Below, piece after piece: positions 17,220-26,550 of a stretch of DNA of 64,000 bases. The DNA is from Gemmatimonas sp. (GTDB lineage Bacteria; Gemmatimonadota; Gemmatimonadetes; Gemmatimonadales; Gemmatimonadaceae). Positions within the stretch are counted from its first letter, which is position 1, and the number at the start of each line of letters is the position of its first letter. Below the pieces are notes generated by a model that saw only the letters and a list, made by a program, of their open reading frames with translations, did no database searches and had not been told where the DNA came from. The stretch spans positions 38,796 to 102,795 of the forward strand of contig JAAVWC010000014.1 of assembly GCA_023910675.1 (NCBI GenBank). Direction: 5' to 3'. The position numbers and the translations under genes were made by a program.

Positions 17220-19637
17220 GTGGCGCCCGTGAGCGCCGCCCAGCATGACGAATGGCTGTGGGGGTGGAACGACACACCGGCCGTCGTGTCGGTGTGGGCC
17301 GAAGGCAACGGAGAGGCGACGGTGTGGAGCCGTCCGCACGGTGGCGAACTGCAAACGCGCACCGTGCGCTTCCGGCCGTGGGTATTGCTCGACTCCACCG
17401 AGGACCTCGACGCGGCGGGTGTGTCGTATGCGTTCGACGACGGCACCCCCGAAGCGCGCGGACTTCGGGTGCGCGAGCTCGCCGGCCCAGGTGAGCTGCG
17501 CGTCTTGCTCTCCGCCGACCGGTTTGCCCAGCTCGAGTCGGCGGTCTGTCGCGGTGCCTCGCGACGGTTGCAGCGTCGCATCACGCGCCTCGCACAGCTG
17601 CCGCGGGAAACGCGACACGTCGTGCCCCCCGACGAACAGTTTCTGGTGGCGACGGGGCTCACGTACTTCCGTGATCTCACCTTCGCGCAGCTGCGCCGGT
17701 TGCAGTTCGACCTCGAGACCACCGGACTCGACCCGGCCGTCGATCGCATCTTTCTCATCGCGGTCGGCACACCAGACGGCGACGTCGAACTGCTCGAAGC
17801 GCAGGGCGACGGAGATGCCGCCGAAGCGGAACTCATCGCCCGGTTTGTGTCGCGCCTCCGCGCGCTCGATCCCGACGTCATCGAGAATCACAATCTGCAT
17901 GGCTTCGATTTGCCGTTCCTGCGCCGGCGTGCCGCGATGCTGCGCGTGCCGCTGGCACTCGGACGACTGCATCACACCGCGCTCCTCGAGCGGGCGGCCA
18001 TGCGTGGGACCAGCAGCGATGCGACGCGCGGGGGAGAAGGCCAGGACGGCGGTGACGACCGCCGCGTACGATTCATCGCCCCGGGGCGCGAGTTCATCGA
18101 CACGCTCGATGCCGTCAGACGGTATGACTTCGCGGTGCGTGAGCTTCCCGGGTACGGGCTCAAGGCTGTCGCGCGGCACTTCGGGCTGGCCGGACCGGCG
18201 CGCGAGCTCATTCCCGGCGACCGCATTCACGCCGTGTATCGCACCGATCCGGACAGAGTACGCCGGTACGCCGGCGCCGACGTCACCGAAGTGGCCGGGC
18301 TGGCGCGCATACTCGGCGGCGCCGCCTTCGCGCTCGCACGGATGGCGCCACGACGATACGAGCGACTCGCCGATGCCGGTGCCGCCACCGGCGTGATCGA
18401 CCCGCTGCTCGTGCGTGCCTATCTGCGCGCCGGGCAGGCGTTGCCGGCCTACGCGCCGCATGACGGCACCGTGCACAGCGGGGCGGCACTCTATCTGTTC
18501 ACGTCGGGGGTGGCGCACCGGATCGTGAAGGTCGACGTGGCGAGTCTGTATCCGTCGCTCATGCGCGCGTTTCGCATTGGACCGTCGCGCGATCATCTCC
18601 AGGCACTGCTCGTGCTCGTCGACAAGCTGGTCGAGCAGCGCCTGCGCGCCAAAGGGGCCGCCAAGGACGCGCCCACCGGGTCCGACGAACGCTTCACGCT
18701 CGAGGCAATGAGCGCCGCCATGAAGCTTGTGGTGAATTCCGCGTACGGATACCTGGCGGCCGGGGAAGGGCTCACGCGCTTCGCCGACGTGCACGCCGCG
18801 AACGACGTCACGCGACGTGGACGCGAGACGTTGCTGCTCATGTGCCGCGCCCTCGCCGAACGCGGCGCGCTGCTCATCGAGGCCGACACCGACGGGGTGT
18901 ATGTGGCAGTGCCCCCAACGTGGACTGAAGCGGACGAACGGCGCGTGGTGGACGAGGTCGCCGCGCTGCTGCCGCCTCTGGTGCGTCTCGAATTCGAAGG
19001 ACGGTATGCCGCCATGCTGTCGCACGAAGCGAAGAACTACGCGCTGCTCACCTACGACGGCCGGCTGCAGCTCAAAGGCGTCGCGTTCCGCTCGAGTCGC
19101 GCGGAGCCCTTTGGCGAAGCGTTCCTGCGAACGGCCATTACCCGACTGCTGTCCGGCGATATCCCCGGAGTGCGCGCGGCGTACCTGGAGCCCCTCGACG
19201 CCTTGCGCACGCGCACGCTTCCGACGGTAGCCGTGGCCTCACGCGTGCGCCTTCGCAAATTGCCGGACGCGTACGCGCGCTCGCGGACTGTCCGGCGCGA
19301 GTTTGCGTACGAAGCCATGTGGCAAAGTGGCCGACACGCCTGGTCGGCCGGGGATCGAGTGCGCGTGTACCGCGCGCAGGACGGTCGCGGTCGGGTCATC
19401 GACGAAGTCGAGGACGAGGCGCGCATGGAGAGTGACCTGCGGGATTACGATGTGGCGTACTACGCCGCCTTGCTGCGTCGCACCTTTGCCACGCGCCTCG
19501 CGAGGGCCTTTTCGGCGGAAGATTTTGCGATCGTGTTCGCCGACACCCAGCAGTTGCCACTCTTCGCACCCACATTGCAGCAGATCGTCCCCGTCGCCAC
19601 GCGGGAAGACACCATCTGGCAGCAGCTGCATTCTTGA
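17220..19637 (+). CDS. Family B DNA polymerase with 3'-5' exonuclease
   Basis: A protein of about 805 aa. The start is uncertain: GTG at 17220 or 17229 avoids overlap with the previous gene. The exonuclease motifs are intact: Exo I FDLETTGLDP (163-172), Exo II NHNLHGFDLPF (about 224-234), Exo III YAGADVTE (about 350-357). Polymerase motif A is VDVASLYPSL (Asp439), motif B KLVVNSAYGY (502-511), motif C EADTDGVYV with Asp556 and Asp558; the usual DTDS is DTDG here. A late KGVAF segment fits the thumb-proximal lysine motif. It has B-family catalytic residues but no intein or PCNA-box I can see. It may be a repair or translesion polymerase like Pol II; no helicase or primase lies beside it. Confidence 0.88.
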   Translation: MAPVSAAQHDEWLWGWNDTPAVVSVWAEGNGEATVWSRPHGGELQTRTVRFRPWVLLDSTEDLDAAGVSYAFDDGTPEARGLRVRELAGPGELRVLLSADRFAQLESAVCRGASRRLQRRITRLAQLPRETRHVVPPDEQFLVATGLTYFRDLTFAQLRRLQFDLETTGLDPAVDRIFLIAVGTPDGDVELLEAQGDGDAAEAELIARFVSRLRALDPDVIENHNLHGFDLPFLRRRAAMLRVPLALGRLHHTALLERAAMRGTSSDATRGGEGQDGGDDRRVRFIAPGREFIDTLDAVRRYDFAVRELPGYGLKAVARHFGLAGPARELIPGDRIHAVYRTDPDRVRRYAGADVTEVAGLARILGGAAFALARMAPRRYERLADAGAATGVIDPLLVRAYLRAGQALPAYAPHDGTVHSGAALYLFTSGVAHRIVKVDVASLYPSLMRAFRIGPSRDHLQALLVLVDKLVEQRLRAKGAAKDAPTGSDERFTLEAMSAAMKLVVNSAYGYLAAGEGLTRFADVHAANDVTRRGRETLLLMCRALAERGALLIEADTDGVYVAVPPTWTEADERRVVDEVAALLPPLVRLEFEGRYAAMLSHEAKNYALLTYDGRLQLKGVAFRSSRAEPFGEAFLRTAITRLLSGDIPGVRAAYLEPLDALRTRTLPTVAVASRVRLRKLPDAYARSRTVRREFAYEAMWQSGRHAWSAGDRVRVYRAQDGRGRVIDEVEDEARMESDLRDYDVAYYAALLRRTFATRLARAFSAEDFAIVFADTQQLPLFAPTLQQIVPVATREDTIWQQLHS

Positions 19638-19761
19638 TCACTGAATATCAGCAGCCTGACGGGGAAGCCCGGCCAGAGCCGGGCTGTTGCTGGCCATGAA
19701 CGGCCACGGGACCTATAATCTCGCAGTTCGTCCCACCATCCCCCCGTACCCAGGAAGGCCC

Positions 19762-22575
19762 ATGTTGCGACCGACGCTCAAGCGGTTGCTCTTTGCGGCA
19801 TGCAGCAGCGCCCTCGTCTCGATGCCGCTGCGTGCTCAGAACACCATCATTCTCGAAGGCGCGGTGCGTGCCGACGGTGCCCCCGTTACCGGCGCACAGA
19901 TCACCGTGCGCAACATCGCGACCGCCGAAGTCAACCGGACGCTGACCCGCTCCACCGGCGAATTCCGCGTCCTCGGACTGTACTCCGGTCAATTCACCGT
20001 CAATGTGCGCGCGCTGGGATATCGCCAGCGGACCGACACGGTGAACCTTGTGCTTGGTCAACGCGCGCGCCTCGAGTTCGATCTCGAAAAAGGGGCGGCG
20101 GAACTCGATGCGCAGACCGTCGTCGCTGAGCGCGTCAAGCAGGTCGAAGTGCAGCGCATGTCGGTGTCGGCGCCGGTCGTGAAGGAAGAAATCGAAAATC
20201 TTCCCTTCAATGCGCGCGGCATCATGAACCTCGCCGGCATCGCGCCGGGCATCAAGACGTATGCGGCCCAGTCGGGACGCACGCTCCCCTCGGGCGGTGC
20301 GGCGCCGGATCTTCGCTTCTTCAACGTCTACATGGACGGCGTCGAAATGAAGAGTCTCTTCAACGGCAACATCGTGGGTCTCGGTCAGACGGGATCGCCG
20401 CTGCCGCAGGAAGGACTCGAGAACTTCCGCGTGTATCTCAATCCGTACGACGCAGAGTTCACGCGCGCCGGCTCGTACGTGATCAGCGCCGAAAGCAAGC
20501 GCGGCACCAACGAGTGGAAGGGGTCGGCGTTCGGCTTCCTGCAGAACAAGGCGATGCTCGCGCGGAATGCCTTTCAGCCGGTCAAGCCAGACTTCGGCCG
20601 TGAACAGCTCGGCTTCAACATTGCGGGCCCGCTGAAGAAGGACAAACTCTTTCTCGCGACGAGCTACGAGCTCACCGACACGGACTTCTTCCTCGACGTG
20701 AACCCTACCACGGCCGCTGCCAATACGCGCTGGCCATCGGTGCGAGGCTCGTTCGCGGCGCCCAACAAGAATCACACGCTCTTCTCGCGTCTCACGTACG
20801 TGCAGAGCCCGCGACTGACCTACGATTTCATGGGCTCCACGCGCTTCCTGCGCGGTGAAGGCAATTTCGGCGGTCGCGCCTCACAGGACGCTGGTATCTC
20901 GCAGAAATACGAGATCTATACGGCGCAGCTGCGCCAGAAGTTCGTGTCCACCAGCGGCAACCTGGTGAACGAGGCGTCGCTGCAGTTCGTGGGCTGGAAC
21001 CACAACGAGGCGCCGCTGCTCCCGGGGCCGCAGCGCAATTTCCCCGGCGTACAGTTCGGTACCTCAGGCTTCCCGCTCATCCTGCAGGAGAATCACTTCC
21101 GCGCCGTGAACCGCGCGACGTACAACCTCGAGAAGGCGGGGTCGCACATCATCAAGGCCGGTGTCGAGCTCAGCACGATCGGTGCGCTGCAGAACCAGCC
21201 GAACAATGCGGACGGCACGTTCACCTATAGTGTCGACGATCCCACGGCGTTGCCGGTGTCGGCGACGATCTCCGTAGGCTTCACCGATCCCAACGGGACG
21301 TCGGACGCCATCGCCCGTGCGCGCGGATACACCACCGGCATCTATATCAACGACGAGTGGCGCATCAAGCCGAATTTCACGCTCTCGCTGGGGCTCCGGC
21401 ACGACGCGGAATTCAACACGATGAACAACAACTACGTGACGCCGTGGGCGAGCAACCCGGTGCTCACGAGTATTCCGGCGCTGCAGCCGTTCATCAACAA
21501 CGGCAATCGCAAAAATCAGCTCGGCAACTTTTCGCCGCGCGTGTCATTCTCGTGGGATCCGTTCAAGGACAACCGCACCTTCGTGCGTGGCGGATTCGGT
21601 ATCATTTACGATCGCGTCACGAGCTTCATGGGCTTCCAGGAGCGCCGCAATTCCACGTGGCGTACATACACCTTCGCGAACCCCGGCACGAGTGACCCGT
21701 CGGTGCTGCGGCAGCGTGTGATTGCCGGTGCCTCGGCGGCGTTGTCTCCGATCCTGATGGACAACGAAATGAAGACCCCGCACTCCAGGCAGATGTCGCT
21801 CGGCGTGGGTCATCAGTTCACACCGGAGCTTGGCATCAATGTCGATTATGTTCGGCAGAACATGGAGAACCTCTATGTCCAGCGGAACCCGAACTACCTC
21901 GATCGCACCGTCACGCCCGCGACCCGCAAGCTGACGCCGGCGTTCGGCGACATCCTGATCTGGGACGACATCGGCCGCTCGAACTATTCGTCGGTGCTGG
22001 TGCAGGCCACCTGGCAGCGCGGCAAGGCGCGCGTCAATCTCGGCTACACCATGGGCTGGTATCAGGGCGACTTCGATACGGCGGCGCTCCCCAACTTCGC
22101 GTATCCGTTCCTCTTCAACCGCCAGCGCACCACGGGCGACGAGCGTCACCGCGTGGCGCTCTCGCACATCGTGCCGTTGCCCTTCGGGTTCCTCTTCTCG
22201 GGCGTCACGACCATCGCGAGCCCGCGTCCGTTCCTCACGACCGACGGTCGCGACATCAATCTCAACAACATCCTTACGGACGACTTCCCGGGCGGTACGG
22301 TGAACTCCACCGGCAATCGCACCACGCTCCCGGCGAACGCCTGGCCGAACTGGTATCGCACGGTCGATATCCGGCTCGCACGTCCCATTCTCACTTGGAA
22401 TGGCACGAAGGTCAGCGTGTCGGCGGAAGCGTTCAACCTGTTCAACTGGAAGAACAACCTGAGCTTCGGCAATCAGCAGTTCACCGCCGCTGGCGCGCCG
22501 CAGTCGACGTTCGGGGTTCCCCTCTCGGCGTTCGCCGCTCGCATGGGGCAGGTGGGTATGCGCGTCGACTGGTAG
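19762..22575 (+). CDS. TonB-dependent outer-membrane receptor (Oar/CarboxypepD type)
   Basis: A 937-aa protein. The ATG at 19762 is preceded by AGGAAGG and opens a signal peptide (MLRPTLKRLLFAACSSALV, cut after LRA). Residues about 30-115 form a carboxypeptidase-regulatory-like Ig domain (LEGAVRADGAPVTGAQITVR, GEFRVLGLYSGQFTVNVRAL). A plug region follows (about 140-260), then a large barrel ending MGQVGMRVDW with a terminal aromatic. This is the Oar-like TonB receptor type that imports or senses bulky ligands; the ligand is unknown. It has no SusD partner next to it. A palindromic terminator follows between it and the convergent NamZ-like gene. Confidence 0.9.
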   Translation: MLRPTLKRLLFAACSSALVSMPLRAQNTIILEGAVRADGAPVTGAQITVRNIATAEVNRTLTRSTGEFRVLGLYSGQFTVNVRALGYRQRTDTVNLVLGQRARLEFDLEKGAAELDAQTVVAERVKQVEVQRMSVSAPVVKEEIENLPFNARGIMNLAGIAPGIKTYAAQSGRTLPSGGAAPDLRFFNVYMDGVEMKSLFNGNIVGLGQTGSPLPQEGLENFRVYLNPYDAEFTRAGSYVISAESKRGTNEWKGSAFGFLQNKAMLARNAFQPVKPDFGREQLGFNIAGPLKKDKLFLATSYELTDTDFFLDVNPTTAAANTRWPSVRGSFAAPNKNHTLFSRLTYVQSPRLTYDFMGSTRFLRGEGNFGGRASQDAGISQKYEIYTAQLRQKFVSTSGNLVNEASLQFVGWNHNEAPLLPGPQRNFPGVQFGTSGFPLILQENHFRAVNRATYNLEKAGSHIIKAGVELSTIGALQNQPNNADGTFTYSVDDPTALPVSATISVGFTDPNGTSDAIARARGYTTGIYINDEWRIKPNFTLSLGLRHDAEFNTMNNNYVTPWASNPVLTSIPALQPFINNGNRKNQLGNFSPRVSFSWDPFKDNRTFVRGGFGIIYDRVTSFMGFQERRNSTWRTYTFANPGTSDPSVLRQRVIAGASAALSPILMDNEMKTPHSRQMSLGVGHQFTPELGINVDYVRQNMENLYVQRNPNYLDRTVTPATRKLTPAFGDILIWDDIGRSNYSSVLVQATWQRGKARVNLGYTMGWYQGDFDTAALPNFAYPFLFNRQRTTGDERHRVALSHIVPLPFGFLFSGVTTIASPRPFLTTDGRDINLNNILTDDFPGGTVNSTGNRTTLPANAWPNWYRTVDIRLARPILTWNGTKVSVSAEAFNLFNWKNNLSFGNQQFTAAGAPQSTFGVPLSAFAARMGQVGMRVDW

Positions 22576-22603
22576 TCATCGGCGACAGCGTATCACGGTA
22601 ACA

Positions 22604-22646
22604 TGAACGGGGGCGGCGATCGCATGATGATCGCCGCCCCCGTTCA
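22604..22646. terminator. Bidirectional hairpin between convergent genes
   Basis: A perfect 18-bp stem (22604-22621 with 22629-22646, core ACGGGGGCGGCGATC) and 7-nt loop lie between the TonB receptor and the convergent NamZ-like gene. The structure is symmetrical and can end transcription from both sides; there is no T-tract. Confidence 0.75.
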
Positions 22647-22662
22647 CGCGTATGCCGAAGAC

Positions 22663-23934
22663 TCAGCGGTACAGCAGGTACGGCTTCACCTGCGCAGCAA
22701 ACGTCACCGCATCGGCATCCCACTGCTTGACGAGAGCATCGACGGTGCCGGTCTCGACGGCCTTGGTGAGCTGATCCGTGCCCGCGAGTCTGTCGATCCC
22801 CTTGATGCGTCCTGCCGCATTTACTGTGGGTTCGCGCCACGCGAACGCCTTGGGATGCGCGGCATAGAAGGCGCGCAGCATGCGGATGCCGAGTTCGACA
22901 GGGCGAACCGCGTTGCGATCGGTGACGCTCACCTTGATCATCGGAATCGTCTTGCCACCGAACTTGTAGCCAGCCTCGATGGTACGCGTGGCCGTATCGA
23001 AACGCACGCCGGGCAGCTTCATCGCATTGAGCGATGCCGCTACGGCGACGTTGTCGGTGAGGTAATCGGCGCCGATGAGCTGGAACGGCGCATCGGTGCC
23101 ACGACCTTCCGTCGCATTGGTGCCTTCGAAGAACACTGTGCCGGGATAGAGCAGCTCTGCATCGAGCGTGCGCAGGTTGGGCGAGGGGTTCACGCGCGGG
23201 ATGCCGGTCTGGTCGAACCACATCGCGCGTGTGTAGTTCTTCATGGGAATTACCGTCACGTTCGCGTTGAGCGCCTTGGTGCCCACGAGAAAGCGCATGA
23301 GTTCCCCCGGCGTGAGGCCGTAGCGCAGCGCGACTGCATGTTGCCCAACGAGTGACCGGAAGCGCAGGTCGAGAATGTTTCCTTCAAACCGATCGGCCCG
23401 AATGGGATTCGGTCGATCGAGAATGATGATCGGCTTGCCGGCGCTCGCCGCCGTCAAGGCGAGGGTCCACTGGTACGTGTAGACGCGCGCGCCGACATCC
23501 TGAATGTCGTACAGCAGGACGTCGATGTCTTTGAGCATCTCGGCGGTCGGTGTCTCCACCGCGCCGTACAGCGAATGCACTTTCACACCCGTTTTGGCGT
23601 CCACACCGCTGCTGATCTTTTCTCCCGCCTTGGCTTCTCCTCGAATGCCATGTTCGGGACCGTAGAGCGCGGTGAGTTTGACGCCGGGCGCGTTGAAGAG
23701 CAGATCGATGGTGCTCGTGCCCTTCCGGTCGCGCCCCGAATGATTGGTCAGCAGCCCCACGCGTTTGCCGCGAATGAGGTGCATCGAATCGCTCAGAAGG
23801 ACTTCGATGCCGGGAACGACGTTGCCGGCACGCGACTGCGCCGGGAGCGAGGTGACCGACATCGCGAAGACGGCCAGCAGCGCGATGCTGCGGGCGACAC
23901 GGCGTGTCGTCGGGCTGTTCGGTGTGGGTGACAT
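22663..23934 (-). CDS. namZ: Exo-beta-N-acetylmuramidase NamZ-like protein (DUF1343)
   Basis: A 423-aa protein starting at MSPTPNSPTTRRVARSIALL with a signal peptide (cut near LPAQS). The catalytic-family signature segments of DUF1343/NamZ are all visible: GKRVGLLTNHSGRDRKG, ALYGPEHGIRGEA, VHSLYGAVETPT, LLYDIQDVGARVYTYQWTLA, ILDRPNPI and FFEGTNATEGRGTDAPF. The founding member releases terminal MurNAc from peptidoglycan fragments; location here is periplasmic or extracellular. The frame remains open upstream to 25029, but only antisense to neighbouring genes. Muropeptide recycling or scavenging is the inferred role. No MurNAc transporter or NagZ gene is visible nearby. Confidence 0.85.
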   Translation of the reverse strand: MSPTPNSPTTRRVARSIALLAVFAMSVTSLPAQSRAGNVVPGIEVLLSDSMHLIRGKRVGLLTNHSGRDRKGTSTIDLLFNAPGVKLTALYGPEHGIRGEAKAGEKISSGVDAKTGVKVHSLYGAVETPTAEMLKDIDVLLYDIQDVGARVYTYQWTLALTAASAGKPIIILDRPNPIRADRFEGNILDLRFRSLVGQHAVALRYGLTPGELMRFLVGTKALNANVTVIPMKNYTRAMWFDQTGIPRVNPSPNLRTLDAELLYPGTVFFEGTNATEGRGTDAPFQLIGADYLTDNVAVAASLNAMKLPGVRFDTATRTIEAGYKFGGKTIPMIKVSVTDRNAVRPVELGIRMLRAFYAAHPKAFAWREPTVNAAGRIKGIDRLAGTDQLTKAVETGTVDALVKQWDADAVTFAAQVKPYLLYR

Positions 23935-24105
23935 GGGTGCCGGGGAGGTGGGCCAAGTGCGCCGACGGACAGGATCCGTCGGTCGCGAGAATCGTACGGT
24001 GTCCAATTGTACCGCCCGTGGCTCACCTCTGCGCGTGGAGCGGGCGGCAGATTCGGCCCACTCGCCGGACTGGACGAATGCGCGTGCCGGCTGTCTCTTG
24101 GGCAC

Positions 24106-24948
24106 ATGAGATTCCTCTCCCGCCTCCTCAGCGTGTTTGCGCTGCTGCTGTTGCCGAGCACCGCGCACGCGACCTGGTCCGTTATCGCCGTGGACATGGC
24201 CACCGGTAGGGTGGTGATCGCGTCCGCTACCTGCGTCGATCGTGACGACGCATTCCTGAGCGGCATTCAAGCCGTTGTCGTACCCGGCAAAGGGGTCGCT
24301 GCCTGCCAGGCCGGCGTCGACGGCACGCATGCCAATCAGATGCTCGTGTATCGCGAGCTCCAGAAAGGCACAGACCCCGCGCGCATCATCGAGATGCTGT
24401 CCGCCGACCCGGCCTTTCAGTCGCGGCAGTTCGGCATTCTCGACCTGACCGGGCGCACGGCGGGGCACTCCGGGCTCTCCAACGGCTACGTGACGCAGGA
24501 CATTCAAGGACGCGTACCGGGAACGCAGATCTACTACTCCATTCAGGGCAACATCCTGCGTACTGGTGATGTCATCCCGAATGCGGTCCGTGCCTTCGTG
24601 CACACGCAAGGTGCGCTTACCGATCGTGTGATGGCTGCGCTCGAAACTGCCGACCAATATGGTGGCGACAGCCGGTGTGTCTGCCCGCCGCTCCCTGCCG
24701 ATGGCAGCAAGCCGGCCATTCCGTGTGAAGGGCGGACGGCCTACATCGCGTACATCCTCATGGCCAACCGCAACGACACCAGCGGTGACGCGCACAGCAA
24801 TGGCAAGTACGCGCTGTATCTCACCGTCGCGCAACCCAACCAGAAGGGCCCCAACGTGATCAAGCCGGGCGAAAATCTCAATCCGGTGAAGACCCTGCGC
24901 ACGCGATACGATGCGTGGCGTCGTACGCAGCCGGCCTCCTACAAGTGA
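24106..24948 (+). CDS. Exported DUF1028-family protein
   Basis: A 280-aa protein from MRFLSRLLSVFALLLLPSTAHA, a textbook signal peptide. The mature part begins TWSVIAVDMATGRVVIASAT, the characteristic Ntn-hydrolase-like opening of DUF1028 proteins. It continues with the family segments GKGVAACQAGVD, QFGILDLTGRTAGHSG, and YSIQGNILRTGDVIPN. A Cys-containing insertion (SRCVCPPLPADGSKPAIPC) suggests a disulfide or metal site. Biochemical function of the family is not established. It diverges from the NamZ-like gene (171 bp apart) and is followed 8 bp later by the PEBP gene, so these two form a unit. Confidence 0.85.
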   Translation: MRFLSRLLSVFALLLLPSTAHATWSVIAVDMATGRVVIASATCVDRDDAFLSGIQAVVVPGKGVAACQAGVDGTHANQMLVYRELQKGTDPARIIEMLSADPAFQSRQFGILDLTGRTAGHSGLSNGYVTQDIQGRVPGTQIYYSIQGNILRTGDVIPNAVRAFVHTQGALTDRVMAALETADQYGGDSRCVCPPLPADGSKPAIPCEGRTAYIAYILMANRNDTSGDAHSNGKYALYLTVAQPNQKGPNVIKPGENLNPVKTLRTRYDAWRRTQPASYK

Positions 24949-24956
24949 GACGCGCC

Positions 24957-25553
24957 ATGACCATCGTTTCGTCGCTCCGCGCGCTGACGCTTGTACTGGT
25001 GATGAGTGCGAGTGTGGTGCCCGCGTCACGCGCTGAGGCGCAGGCGCGCGCCCCCATGCGCGTGCTTACGCTCACGACGACGGCGTTCCCCGACGGCGGT
25101 CTCATTCCCGCGCGCCATGCGCAGACCGGACGCGACGTGTCTCCGGCGCTGTCGTGGAGTGGCGCTCCCGATTCGACCCGCAGTTTCGTGCTGCTCGTGC
25201 ACGATGTAGACGCCGCGCAGGGCGACGGCACCGACGACGCGCTGCACTGGCTCGTCTGGAGTATTCCGGGCACGGCGACCGCGCTCCCCGAAGGCGTACC
25301 CAGCGGGGCGCAACTCGCCGACGGGACACGGCAGCTCAGTGTGAGCGGCCCGTACTATCGCGGCCCGGCTGCACCGAGTAGCGGGCCGGCGCATCACTAC
25401 GTGTTCGAGCTGTATGCCCTCGATATCACGCTCAACATTCAGCCCACCGCGTTGTCGCCGGCACTGACACGTGAGGCCGTCATGCGCGCGATGAGCGGTC
25501 ATGTGCGCGCGAAGGGCGCGCTGGTGGGGCTCTATCGGCGGCCGGCCCCGTAA
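24957..25553 (+). CDS. YbhB/YbcL-type (PEBP, Raf-kinase-inhibitor-like) exported protein
   Basis: A 198-aa protein with a signal peptide (MTIVSSLRALTLVLVMSASVVPASRAEA). The core carries the phosphatidylethanolamine-binding-protein signature: FPDGGLIPARHAQTGRDVSP, LLVHDVDAAQGDGTDDALHW, LVWSIPGTATALPEGVPSG, and YRGPAAPSSGPAHHYVFELYAL. The ligand-pocket Asp and His residues (HDVD, HHYVFELYALD) are intact. Bacterial members bind small anions or lipids and have unclear physiological roles. It is 8 bp downstream of the DUF1028 gene and probably co-transcribed with it. Confidence 0.88.
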   Translation: MTIVSSLRALTLVLVMSASVVPASRAEAQARAPMRVLTLTTTAFPDGGLIPARHAQTGRDVSPALSWSGAPDSTRSFVLLVHDVDAAQGDGTDDALHWLVWSIPGTATALPEGVPSGAQLADGTRQLSVSGPYYRGPAAPSSGPAHHYVFELYALDITLNIQPTALSPALTREAVMRAMSGHVRAKGALVGLYRRPAP

Positions 25554-25605
25554 TGGGCCAGTCTGTCCGCGCAGGACTCATACGCCCCGCACTCCGGAGC
25601 ATGTC

Positions 25606-25836
25606 ATGAACGGTGTTGTTCTCTGTCTGGCGCTGTTGGCCGGCGTTCCTTCGATGGTGTTTGCCCAGAAGCAGGAGTACGTACGCTATCAGGCGAGCGC
25701 TCCGCGGCCGCCTATCCTGGACTGTTCGTCAAGCTGCCCACCTCGATCATTAAGGATGAAGAGTGGCGATATCGTGCAGGTGCGGCTGGAGAACGTGGGC
25801 CTGCTCAGCAACCCGGTGAAACAGCGGACACGGTAG
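25606..25836 (+). CDS. Small exported protein, unknown
   Basis: A 76-aa protein starting MNGVVLCLALLAGVPSMVFA, a plausible signal peptide ending at AQ. The remaining 55 residues include two cysteines (ILDCSSSCPPRSL) and a basic C-terminus (SNPVKQRTR). It does not resemble any family I know. Support is the signal peptide, codon use in line with the neighbours, and position upstream of a terminator; a short chance frame is possible. Confidence 0.45.
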   Translation: MNGVVLCLALLAGVPSMVFAQKQEYVRYQASAPRPPILDCSSSCPPRSLRMKSGDIVQVRLENVGLLSNPVKQRTR

Positions 25837-25860
25837 CCCGCTTCCTCCGGAACAACAAAC

Positions 25861-25898
25861 AAAAGCGCCGCAAAGACCGAAGCCTTTGCGGCGCTTTT
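25861..25898. terminator. Rho-independent bidirectional terminator
   Basis: A 15-bp perfect stem (AAAAGCGCCGCAAAG / CTTTGCGGCGCTTTT) with 8-nt loop and A/T tracts on both sides. It ends the forward unit at 25836 and the minus-strand tRNA cluster. Confidence 0.9.
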
Positions 25899-25909
25899 CC
25901 TTATCTCAG

Positions 25910-25983
25910 TCGGGGCGACAGGATTCGAACCTGCGACCTCGTGCTCCCGAAGCACGCGCTCTACCGGGCTAAGCTACGCCCCG
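25910..25983 (-). tRNA. tRNA-Pro (CGG)
   Basis: Cloverleaf on the minus strand: acceptor CGGGGCG / CGCCCCG, D-arm GCTTAGCCCGG, anticodon stem CGTGC/GCACG with loop TTCGGGA (anticodon CGG), T-loop GGTTCGAATCC. Discriminator A; no genomic CCA. Last of the tRNA cluster in transcription order. Confidence 0.95.
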
Positions 25984-26037
25984 TTGACTGTCCAACACCC
26001 ATGATCCGGACGACGTGCTCAAGTCAGGATCGTGCAA

Positions 26038-26111
26038 TGCGCCTGGAAGGACTCGAACCTCCAACCTTCTGATCCGTAGTCAGATGCTCTATCCAATTGA
26101 GCTACAGGCGC
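26038..26111 (-). tRNA. tRNA-Arg (ACG)
   Basis: Acceptor GCGCCTG / CAGGCGC, anticodon stem CTGA with loop CTACGGA (anticodon ACG, whose A34 is normally deaminated to inosine by TadA), T-loop GGTTCGAGTCC. No encoded CCA. Confidence 0.95.
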
Positions 26112-26227
26112 AACGGATCTTTTGAAACACCTCCGCCAGACAAGCGAAGGACCAACAACCTAGTGAGTCTTTTCGGCCGTCGCTACTGCCCGGACCGCTG
26201 ATTTTCACTCGGGTACTACACCTACAG

Positions 26228-26301
26228 TGGGTCGTACAAGACTCGAACTTGTGACCTCCACGATGTCAACGTGGCGCTCTAACCAACTGAGCTAACGACC
26301 C
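26228..26301 (-). tRNA. tRNA-Val (GAC)
   Basis: Acceptor GGGTCGT / ACGACCC, anticodon stem CCACG/CGTGG with loop TTGACAT (anticodon GAC), T-loop AGTTCGAGTCT. No encoded CCA. Confidence 0.95.
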
Positions 26302-26319
26302 TCGACATCGGCCCTACAG

Positions 26320-26392
26320 AGCGGGAAACGGGACTCGAACCCGCGACCCCAACCTTGGCAAGGTTGTGCTCTACCAACTGAGCTATTCCCGC
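26320..26392 (-). tRNA. tRNA-Gly (GCC)
   Basis: Acceptor GCGGGAA / TTCCCGC, anticodon stem CAACC/GGTTG with loop TTGCCAA (anticodon GCC), T-loop GGTTCGAGTCC, discriminator T. No encoded CCA. Confidence 0.95.
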
Positions 26393-26477
26393 GTGACACC
26401 CCCTCCAAAACCCCGGAGGGAACCTGCAAACCCCGTACGGCCTTGACCGATGACTATCGATCAGACCACAAAAGGCA

Positions 26478-26550
<73 letters not shown>

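Noticed and set aside
23935..25029. 365-codon N-terminal extension of the NamZ-like protein
   Set aside because: It lies antisense to the DUF1028 and PEBP genes; the ATG at 23934 opens a good signal peptide.
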